The notes under the pieces are model-generated. The model did no database searches. It was not told the origin of the DNA and worked only from the letters and a program-made list of their open reading frames with translations. The position numbers were made by a program, and so were the translations under genes. 5,442 nt of DNA, from the NCBI GenBank assembly GCA_036881805.1, contig JBAJNK010000100.1, positions 1 to 5,442 of the forward strand. The letters run 5' to 3'. Within the stretch, counting starts at the first letter, position 1, and the number at the start of each line of letters is the position of its first letter. Origin of the DNA: JANQLC01 sp036881805. GTDB taxonomy: Bacteria; Bacteroidota; Bacteroidia; Flavobacteriales; JANQLC01. Shown here piece by piece: positions 1 to 5,367 of the stretch.

Positions 1-141
1 ATATTACAGTCGCTGTCCGAAATCCGCGACAACTCTCCTTCACATGTTCAAAACTCACATATTCACCCTCCTTTTATTCAGATGCTTCTGTTAATAATTT
101 ATCGTGAAAATCGTCTGTTACATCTATGGGCATGTAATTTG

Positions 142-523
142 CTATCGAAATCGGCGTCCGTCATATTGGTCAGGGAATGGGAAACCCTCAAAAATTAATA
201 ACTGGTACCCAGAGTTTGCATCAAGGCTTTTCCGCTTGAACGGGCTCGCTTCGAACCCCTCCCTCCTAACGCCCTGCTTTTTACCATCAACCGTATGATA
301 AGAAAAGCGCAGTTTTGTTCTTTGCGCCGTAAAGGCTTCATACTTTTTGTTGATCTCCTGGTACTCGGCGTCAGATGTCTCCCCGTCCGTCAAAGCGGCT
401 GACACAAAAGAGCTGATTTCGCCAAGCGTCTGCTGGCTGTTTCGCTGTGGTGCGCCTGGCTTTCTTCCAGAGCCTGCCGGATTTTTTCGATCTCCCCCGC
501 CGGTATGCTGTCCCAGGGTCCAT
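142..523 (-). pseudogene. Short charged coiled-coil protein, frameshifted
   Basis: An ATG at 523-521, preceded two bases upstream by an AATATA box, begins M-D-P. After a frame change the sequence reads SIPAGEIEKIRQALEESQ, a strongly heptad-like charged helix. Another frame change then leads into GEISSFVSAALTDGETSDAE followed by YQEINKKYEAF. The DG-x-x-SD-x-EY pattern recalls small helical proteins with a 'DGEISDDEY' segment that I associate with cnidarian elements of this type, but I cannot name a function. The first part (to about residue 75) looks ancestral. The last 50 or so codons (about 300 to 142, tail reading GFEASPFKRKSLDANSGYQL) match nothing I know and may be read-through into unrelated DNA up to the TAG at 142-144. 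It is the last gene of the minus-strand run, starting 12 bases after the PLA2 gene's stop. Confidence 0.6.
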
Positions 524-533
524 TCTATATTAA
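524..533 (-). promoter_or_regulatory. TATA-like box at the coiled-coil gene start
   Basis: On the minus strand this reads TTAATATAGA directly followed by the ATG at 523-521. It fills almost the whole gap after the preceding gene's TGA (536-538). It resembles the boxes before other starts in the window. Confidence 0.5.
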
Positions 534-535
534 AC

Positions 536-1113
536 TCACAAACTTTGCCCCATCCCCAGCTTCTGTTTTTTTTTAAGTTGATGATGTTCCTCGCTGCCGC
601 ATGCCCCCACTGGCTTTTACAAGCAGACAAATTTTCCCCATACTTTGCTTGGCGGTTTGAGCACAATCCGTATTCCACATCGTGCTGCATCGCGATCGCG
701 TCGGTCAGCCCAGTTGGCTTGGCTTGTTTGAATCTCCCCCGTTTCAGAGACGTATTCCAGCTGCCTTTCCAGCGGATTTTAGAGTCACGTGTAATTGTGC
801 CCCGGCAAAGTCCAGCCCCGTTTCGGCTTTGGGAGCTTTCCGAGCACTGAATGGATGTCGACTCCCGTCCCGACTTCAGTCGCCAGCTGGCTTTGGCAGG
901 GTAATTGCGCCCGACCTTTACCCCTTTTTTGCAAGAATCGGGAGCCCTTTTTCAAGAGCAAGGTCACTCATCCCCGCGACGAGGTTGCTGATAAAATCGC
1001 ACCCCTCAACAGACCCACCAAAAAACCTGGTTTTGGTAATCCCACAGCTCGCGCATTTTACCTTCAATATCTTCCGGTTGTTTTTGCTTTTCTTTCACAC
1101 AGGACACATCCAT
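536..1113 (-). pseudogene. Zinc-ribbon plus parvovirus-VP1-type phospholipase A2 protein, broken
   Basis: The start ATG (1113-1111) gives MDVSCVK, paralogous to MQVFCVK of the next gene upstream, which fixes the start. After a small deletion and frame change comes KCASCGITKTRFF, the second CxxC knuckle of a DUF5679-like zinc ribbon. A helical stretch (ISNLVAGMSDLALEKGLPIL) follows, then IHSVLGKLPKPKRGWTLPGH. GWTLPG plus a later HDVEY (His 684-682, Asp 681-679) is the parvoviral VP1 unique-region PLA2 signature. That enzyme attacks host membranes during virion entry. The expected Ca-loop GPYNPL reads stop-L-stop-NPL (TGA 785-787, TAA 779-781). Further frame changes occur before AKPTGLTDAIAMQHDVEYGL, and about 20 residues expected between SACK and QWGHAAARN seem deleted. 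A third-frame ending KKKQKLGMGQSL with TGA at 536-538 fits relatives I remember. Not functional as read. Confidence 0.75.
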
Positions 1114-1445
1114 GCTATATACAGGTACCCGCCAAATTGTTTTACGTTATCGCTCACACCTTTGAAAGCTTGCCCCGCAAGTTTTGCGCCCAGTGACGCT
1201 AACGATGGGGCGTGGCCTGACAAGATCATGCTCGCAGCCTCGGCAATCTTGTCTACTGTGCGGGGTTTGTACCTCGCCAGAGCTCCGCCTTCTTTTACAC
1301 CGTCCGGAAGGAACCGGGTTTTGGTAATTCCGCAAATTGCGCATTTTGCCTTTAAGAGCTTTCGGCCGTTTTTTGTAATTGCAACCTCTTCAGTGCCCTC
1401 CACATTGGGCGTGCGCCAGTTTTATTTCACGCAGAACACTTGCAT
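1095..1445 (-). pseudogene. Zinc-ribbon (DUF5679-like) small protein with an early stop
   Basis: Translation from the ATG at 1445-1443 gives MQVFCVK, TAA (1422-1424), then NWRTPNVEGTEEVAITKNGR and LLKAKCAICGITKTRF. Two CxxC knuckles flanking a TxKNGR turn are the DUF5679-type zinc-ribbon layout. The stop lies where I would expect the second cysteine of the first knuckle. Beyond the ribbon the frame stays open for about 70 residues of small and charged amino acids (KIAEAASMILSGHAPSLASL, then AKLAGQAFKGVSDNVKQF), likely helical. The reading frame ends at a TGA (1095-1097) overlapping the next gene's start, so the true terminus may have been just before it. It starts only 9 bases after the protease stop. 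It is a tandem paralogue of the ribbon part of the neighbouring PLA2 gene. Its role is unknown; nucleic-acid or protein binding is conceivable. Confidence 0.65.
1114..1123 (-). promoter_or_regulatory. TATA-like box at the zinc-ribbon/PLA2 gene start
   Basis: The minus strand reads TGTATATAGC directly followed by the ATG at 1113-1111. It lies within the tail of the preceding gene. Confidence 0.5.
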
Positions 1446-1454
1446 TTTATATAC
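1446..1454 (-). promoter_or_regulatory. TATA-like box at the zinc-ribbon gene start
   Basis: The minus strand reads GTATATAAA then ATG. The box is exactly the 9-base gap between the protease TAA (1455-1457) and the zinc-ribbon ATG, so spacer and putative promoter coincide. Confidence 0.55.
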
Positions 1455-1877
1455 TTATGAAAATAGGTTTTTCACGATGCGCTCGTTTTCTCGGACGTCG
1501 TCAGTAAACATTCCCAAAAAATCCTCGTAACTGGTGCCTTTTTCGCCTTCGTTTAGGAAGAGGATGGAGTTATACCCGAATCTCACGCTCAGTTCCTATT
1601 GGATTTGGTTGTTGTTTCTGAGTGCTTCCTTCTAACGCCATTTCTTTTTCCCACTCCAAAGGCGGCGGCAGTCCAAACGAGTCAAAATATTCAAATGTTT
1701 TGTTTTGAGCACGGCCAATGGGTCCCCAAATTTCCAAAATCATCAAGTTGCATGGGGAATGGGGCAGGAGTTTTACTTCGTCTCGGCTAAAAATACATTT
1801 GATAGGGATACGTAAATAATTGCACCATTTCCTCAAGTCGATGTTGGTGACGGGAACGTCTTTAACTTTATTCTTTT
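1455..1877 (-). pseudogene. Adenovirus-type (C5, adenain-like) cysteine protease, inactivated
   Basis: This protease would mature capsid and core proteins. Reconstructed in order: VPVTNIDLRKWCNYLRIPIK, IFSRDEVKLLPHSPC, then in another frame LDDFGNLGTHWPCSKQ with the catalytic-His motif GTHW (His codon 1720-1718). It returns to EYFDSFGLPPPLEWEKEM, which aligns with the adenain acidic-residue segment (EPFGF type). Next come ALRNNNQIQ, TAG (1596-1598), ELSVRFGYNSILFLNEGEKG and TSYEDFLGMFTDD, ending ENERIVKNLFS with TAA at 1455-1457. In relatives VR-C-GYYC holds the nucleophile; here the codon at 1580-1578 is TTC (Phe) and the later Cys is Ser. At least three frame changes and one stop add to this. 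Length, about 140 codons, is compatible with small PLV proteases. The N-terminal boundary with the pX-like gene is uncertain and the two might have been fused. Confidence 0.78.
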
Positions 1878-2454
1878 TAAATCTTCCCACGTCCCGAAGA
1901 ATTTGCACCCCTCGCCCTTTCGGCCCTTCAGTCAGCAACCCTTTTTCGAGTATCTTTTTGACCAAACCAATAGCCAAAGGTACGCCGACGGACGCCAATG
2001 CAACAAGCCCAGAAAACTGTGCCGCACGTCCTCGACCTACCAGGTGCCGTTCCACTTCATTTTTCTTGTAGTCTACACAAGTAAGTAAAGTTCGATTTCT
2101 TTTGGACCAAAACCTGATCCAAAAATGTTTTTCTGTGCCTTTTTAGTGCCAAAACTCAAACCCGCGCTCGCTAACGCAACTACGTTGGGTTTTTTATTGA
2201 AGGCCTTGCCAAGCTTAGCACACTAGAAAACAGATTCCCGCCGCGCTAATTGGACCTCAAGAACCTTTCCCGCCGCGACTGCCTTTTTTATACCCGTGAA
2301 ATTTGGGTGGCGGTGAGAAGGAGCCCGTCGCTGCAGTCGATTTGCTCTGGTTTTACCCGCACAGCCATAGCGGGTTTCGAAGCATAAGCTTTTTGCAATT
2401 TCTGTTTCTGGCGGTTGGTGACGCGAACTTAAACGGATAGTAAGTTGAAGCTAT
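1878..2454 (-). pseudogene. pX/core-like hydrophobic minor virion protein, frameshifted
   Basis: The first codons read ATA-GCT-TCA (2454-2446), so the start appears to be an ATG changed to ATA giving M-ASTYYPFK. The frame then changes to VRVTNRQKQKLQKAYASKPA and VKPEQIDCSDGLLLTATQIS, then to IKKAVAAGKVLEVQLA. Further frames give VVALASAGLSFGTKKAQKNI with FGSGF, then VDYKKNEVERHLVGRGRAA and FSGLVALASVGVPLAIGLVK. The last is a hydrophobic, Gly/Ala-rich helix. Downstream a shifted frame reads FFGTWEDLK, resembling a PPFFGTW motif I remember near the end of such proteins. I associate this pattern (Lys-rich 'RVTxxQKxKIxKAY' N-terminus plus Gly/Ala helix) with adenovirus-pX-like proteins of PLVs and adintoviruses, possibly membrane-active. 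At least four frame changes occur. Confidence 0.6.
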
Positions 2455-2466
2455 TTTGCGTATATT
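2455..2466 (-). promoter_or_regulatory. TATA-like box before the pX-like gene
   Basis: The minus strand reads AATATACGCAAA followed by ATA, the apparently mutated start codon. The box lies in the 27-base gap after the capsid gene's TGA (2483-2485). Confidence 0.45.
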
Positions 2467-2482
2467 ACACCGCAAAAAATTT

Positions 2483-3543
2483 TCACACGGCGACCAGCTC
2501 ATTTTTGACCTGCCTCAGCACAAGCTCAGACTCGTAAAGGATTCCTGCGTAAATGGTGTAATCCTGCGCGTCGGCCGCCTCGTTAAACCTGTAGTAGAAG
2601 ATCATCTGCTTCGGATCGTTGGTGGCGTTCTCCTTGTTTTCGCGGAGGTCAAAATAGGTCACTAGGTACAACGTTTCGAAATTACTTGGCTGCAGCTGGA
2701 CACCCGTGTTGTAGTCATTCTTTCGGTCTCTGTTATTTATCAGGTCTAGAGGATGCGCAGCTCGGGTTAATCTGCCATGTCCCAAAAACGTCCAGCCTGC
2801 TGCTGCTTGGCTGTACCATCTCGCTCATGTTAGTCCACGCCCTCGGCGCGAAGAAGGCTTTTTTCACCAGGGTTTGCCCTTCGCGTGTGAACCGCAGCAT
2901 GGGAACTCAGAGCTCGAAAGTTCTGACGACAATTCTCCGATTGGTGCCATCGTTTTGCCAAATCAGTTCCGTGTCCGATTGCAGCTGGATTTCAAGCTCC
3001 AGTTGCATGGGCGGGAGGACTTTGTCGCTCAACTCTTCGAAGAAAGAGTACCTGTTCAGCGACACGAGGGCACCCCTTGCCTTGATTCCAGCGTTTGTAC
3101 CACCGGCCGCAGTCACATTACTGTTATCAGTGTCAAGGTACCAAAACTGGCTTTTCGCCACGCTCCTCGCGTAGTCATCTGCAGGAAGGTCCAACAGGTT
3201 TTTGATGAATATAAGCTTGTGGATGTTGTCCACGTTATAGATGGGTGTTATAAATGGGTTTTCCCGCAGATTTGACGTCAAGCTTGTTGATCAAGGAAAA
3301 AGAACCGTTGATGGGCGCTGTACGGGTGTCTTCAGCGATGGCTGCGCCGTCTGTGGTTGCTTTGAAGGTGTAATTCACGCGAAGAAAGGCATTATACCAG
3401 TCGAACCAATGATCCCGGTCGGTGACTGTAAATTTGTAGCCGGTTTTGGTCTGGTGCAGGCTGTTGCAAAAAAAAGTGAGCGGTTTGTCTAAACCGAATC
3501 GGACGAGCTCCGTCTTTTCCAAATACTTTGCGCTCCTAAACAT
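2483..3543 (-). pseudogene. Major capsid protein candidate (PLV/Polinton-like), broken
   Basis: ATG at 3543-3541 begins MFRSAKYLEKTELVRFGLDK, then HWFDWYNAFLRVNYTFKAT and APINGSFSLINKLDVKSAGK. A frameshift near 3245 continues as IYNVDNIHKLIFIKNLLDLP, ADDYARSVAKSQFWYLDTDN and VLPPMQLELEIQLQSDTELI, up to RRIVVRTFEL. A TGA (2907-2909) stands where relatives I remember have Trp. The frame stays open through VPMLRFTREGQTLVKKAFF and MVQPSSSRLDVFGTWQI. Another shift near 2775 leads to NNRDRKNDYNTGVQLQPSNF, ETLYLVTYFDLRENKENATN and AGILYESELVLRQVKNELVA, ending in TGA at 2483. The strand-rich text and the 'DYNTGVQLxxxNFExLYPLIYFDL' signature match what I remember as major capsid proteins of animal PLV-like elements. 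About 350 codons remain; family members seem longer, and a segment before NNRDRKND is probably deleted. Confidence 0.72.
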
Positions 3544-3578
3544 CTTGCCTATACACCAATCATATTTTGCCTGTATAA
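3544..3578 (-). promoter_or_regulatory. TATA-like boxes before the major capsid gene
   Basis: Minus-strand reading: GATTATACAGGCAAAATATG, then a near copy TGTATAGGCAAG abutting the ATG at 3543-3541. Both contain TATA plus GGCAAAAT or GGCAAGAT, like the AATATACGCAAAAT before the pX-like gene. The 60-base gap between the minor capsid stop and this start holds nothing else recognisable. Confidence 0.45.
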
Positions 3579-3603
3579 TCCTGAGCCGTCAAAATTTGGT
3601 TTA

Positions 3604-4242
3604 CCTATTTCATGGGGGTCTGATTAAGAATTACGCTCAGCTTCTGCCGCAAAATAGCGCTAAGCTTTTCCCCGCTTTCTTTTATAGCGGACAAAGCGAC
3701 GTCAAGCCATTCAAATCCAAGACGTTGGATTCCAATGTTGATTAAATCAATCTTGTTTCTGTTCACCGGATGCCACAGGCTAACTGACAGTCAGCGTCGC
3801 TATCGAGAGCGGAAACAAAACGTCGTTCCCAACGTTGTCCACTTGCCTAGAAATAAGGTCACAGTGGATGTAAATTAAGTCAACGCTCCTCGTTATATTC
3901 GTGACACGATGGCTGAATTGTGGTGTGAAAATACAGCTTGAAGATAAATTTAGAGTCTTTGTCACTGGGCTCTACTGTTCCCGTTTCCGCCTGGATCGTT
4001 TTGCTAAGTTCGTTGTAATCATACATCCCGTCAGGGATGGTCACATTTTTCAAGCCATCGTATCCCGTCTTTCGCCGTATAAAGGTGTTTTATTTGTACA
4101 CACTCGTCACGATGTGCCAAGAGTAGCTCATTGACACGAGTTCATTCGGCGCCGGTTTATAGTTTTTGGAGGGGTCTAAGACAATCGGGGGGGTGGGGGT
4201 GGAAGATAATCGTTAAGACTTGCGGCGACTGGTTGTGCCCAT
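3604..4242 (-). pseudogene. Minor capsid/penton-like protein, frameshifted and partly deleted
   Basis: The likely ATG (4242-4240) lies inside the preceding gene's tail. An alternative frame there reads HNQSPQVLTIIFHP, a plausible first strand. After a run of C (minus strand, about 4186-4200) the text is PPIVLDPSKNYKPAPNELVS and MSYSWHIVTSVYK. It then meets TAA (4090-4092) and continues TGYDGLKNVTIPDGMYDYNE, LSKTIQAETGTVEPSDKDSK and FIFKLYF. A frame change and probable loss of some tens of codons lead to NITRSVDLIYIHCDLISRQV, then VLFPLSIATLTVS. A last shift gives LWHPVNRNKIDLINIGIQ and DVALSAIKESGEKLSAI, with TAG at 3604-3606. The 'xxLDPxKxYExAL...IPxGxYxxxxINxxI...VNRxxIxxINI' layout is one I know from uncharacterised single-jelly-roll-like proteins in animal Polinton-like elements. 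The penton role is inferred from that and from its place beside the major capsid gene. Confidence 0.6.
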
Positions 4243-4268
4243 TGTTTTGGCTTCTTGCTAAAGTCGAG

Positions 4269-4625
4269 TCAAGCAGTAAATTTAATCGCCTCATCCTTCT
4301 TATAGATTTCAGCCGAACTTTTTCGCGTTTGCGTTTTTTTTAAGACACGCAGCCCCACCAACAGGTTGAGAAGTGCTTTGATATGCGTTCGCAGTTTTAC
4401 TGAAGTGTTTTCCACCTTAATGGAGTAAAGGCTGTTGAACAGCTGACCGACAAAAGCGTTTGCATCACCACTGCCGGTTCCTTCCATTAACCAGTCGGAC
4501 TCATCTACGGGTTGCAGCTCATTTCTCCTTTCAAGGATGTCATCTCGCCCCTTTTTAAAATCTTCGATTGAGTATCCATAAAATTTGGAGTTTATCTTTA
4601 ACTCTGTAGTTTGGACGGTGACCAA
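4269..4625 (-). CDS. Small helical protein of unknown function, possibly 5'-truncated
   Basis: An uninterrupted reading frame of 118 codons, the best-preserved frame in the window. It reads TTELKINSKFYGYSIEDFKK, GRDDILERRNELQPVDESDW, LMEGTGSGDANAFVGQLFNS, then NTSVKLRTHIKALLNLLVGL and RVLKKTQTRKSSAEIYKKDE. The acidic 'DESDWLMEGTGSGD' linker sits between two helical halves and the C-terminal half is basic. No ATG opens this frame (first possible start is a TTG at 4625), so the true start is missing or in another frame. The ending is also doubtful: a shifted frame near 4270 reads RLNLLLDSTLARSQNNGHNQ into the minor capsid region. I vaguely recall a similar protein at this position in related elements but no function. 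Between the PPxY protein and the penton-like gene a structural or assembly role is plausible, not shown. Confidence 0.45.
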   Translation of the reverse strand: MVTVQTTELKINSKFYGYSIEDFKKGRDDILERRNELQPVDESDWLMEGTGSGDANAFVGQLFNSLYSIKVENTSVKLRTHIKALLNLLVGLRVLKKTQTRKSSAEIYKKDEAIKFTA

Positions 4626-4650
4626 ACTTCGTAATCAGACTGTTAACTGT

Positions 4651-5102
4651 CTACAATTCAACCGATTTCCATTTCTTTTCAAGATATGGTGGTATTTTTG
4701 GCGACCCTCATTTGCCATATGATGGCGGTGATGGTAAAAAGCTTTCATCTTCATCATGGTAATCATATTGTGGTGGTGGCTGCGGAGGTGGTGATGCTTC
4801 AAGATAATCTTAAAATGATGCTTCATCATCCTTATCGGGTCTATAAGCATCATCAAAAGGGTCGAGTCTATCAAACTCATCCCTGGCGTAGTCAGGAACC
4901 TCATCCACGACACCTTCCTCCTTTTCGCCCCCTTTCGTCTACCGCCTGGTTATCGGTTTTGAATAACTCCTCGCCAAATAGCAAATAGCTCGCCTAATTC
5001 TTACTCAATTTTTAGGTTTTTAAACGCCCTGAGTATCTCCGCCTTATGTGCCTTGACCTTGGCTTTTTCCTCGTCGCATTTTTGCCATCGCTTTATCGAC
5101 AT
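4651..5102 (-). pseudogene. Acidic proline-rich protein with two PPxY motifs, broken
   Basis: ATG at 5102-5100 gives MSIKRWQKCDEEKAKVKAHK and AEILRAFKNLKIE, a charged helix, then a stop (TAA). Shifting frame yields LLFGEELFKTDNQAVDER, and shifting again EEGVVDEVPDYARDEFDRLD, PFDDAYRPDKDDEASF, TAA (4810-4812), DYLEASPPPQPPPQYDYHDE and DESFLPSPPSYGK. Then come TGA (4708-4710) and SPKIPPYLEKKWKSVEL with TAG at 4651-4653. PPQY (codons 4776-4765) and PPSY (4728-4717) are PPxY motifs, which in viral late domains bind WW domains of Nedd4-type ubiquitin ligases. Adenovirus protein VI also carries PPSY, but I see no other similarity to it. The protein is very acidic except for its N-terminal helix and reads as mostly disordered. 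It is divergent from the ATPase. As read it needs two frame changes and three stop suppressions. Confidence 0.55.
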
Positions 5103-5133
5103 ATTTTGGTTATATGTATATACCAGCAAAAAA
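5103..5133. promoter_or_regulatory. Compact divergent promoter with central TATA repeat
   Basis: Only 31 bases separate the ATPase ATG (plus, 5134) from the PPxY-protein ATG (minus, 5102). In the middle is TATATGTATATA (5111-5122), which offers a TATA-like box on both strands. The flanks are A-rich towards each start (CAGCAAAAAA on plus, ACCAAAAT on minus). The location and symmetry suggest bidirectional transcription; no test is possible from sequence alone. Confidence 0.55.
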
Positions 5134-5367
5134 ATGCAGATCCCGAACTACGACTCCCAGATTGCCTCGAACAACAATTTTACTCAAGGGCACCCCTCCA
5201 TGCCCTCAGATACGTTCCGGATGTTGATGTGCGGGCCAAGCAACTCGGGCGAGACAAACATTCTGTTGCATATGTTTTACAAGCTGTTGCTTTATGACAA
5301 AATCTACCTCTGCACCAAAAACCTGCATCAGGACAAGTATCAGTTCCTTTTTGAGGATTTTAATTGA
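5134..5367 (+). pseudogene. FtsK/HerA-type genome-packaging ATPase, N-terminal fragment
   Basis: The ATG at 5134 opens MQIPNYDSQIASNNNFTQGH, PSMPSDTFRMLMCGPSNSGE and TNILLHMFYKLLLYDKIYLC, then TKNLHQDKYQFLFEDFN with TGA at 5365. GPSNSGxTN with a preceding hydrophobic strand, then LLYDKIYLC-KNLHQDKYQFL, is the Walker A region and second strand of the A32/FtsK-like packaging ATPase of Polintons and adintoviruses. It pumps the genome into the capsid. The Walker A lysine (residue 40, codon 5251-5253) is GAG (Glu) instead of AAG, which would abolish nucleotide binding as in other P-loop ATPases. The family is normally over 200 residues; here only 77 codons remain, with Walker B and everything after lost at the junction with the PolB-like fragment. 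This is the only gene on the plus strand in the window. Confidence 0.82.

Noticed and set aside
347..850. Plus-strand open frame of 167 codons
   Set aside because: Antisense shadow of the PLA2 and coiled-coil genes; no domain-like text.
682..1530. Longest plus-strand open frame (282 codons)
   Set aside because: It lies opposite the zinc-ribbon, PLA2 and protease remains, has Pro/Phe/Ser-rich low-information text, and the opposite strand carries recognisable motifs throughout.
2686..3174. Plus-strand open frame of 162 codons
   Set aside because: Antisense to the major capsid gene, whose reading is far more protein-like.
3241..3543. Bacterial or phage origin of the capsid gene
   Set aside because: Gene content (adenain-like protease, VP1-type PLA2, A32-like ATPase) and TATA-type boxes point to a eukaryotic virus or transposon; no ribosome binding sites are evident.
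4186..4202. G-rich run as a possible G-quadruplex
   Set aside because: Short run that on the coding strand is just the Pro/Thr-rich start of the minor capsid gene; more likely a slippage site.
4635..4913. His/Met-rich minus-strand frame that could look like a metal-binding protein
   Set aside because: It is the out-of-frame reading of the Asp/Pro codons (GAT, CCA, CAT) of the PPxY protein.
4686..4988. Plus-strand open frame of 100 codons
   Set aside because: Antisense to the PPxY protein; composition follows the complementary CAT/CCA codons.
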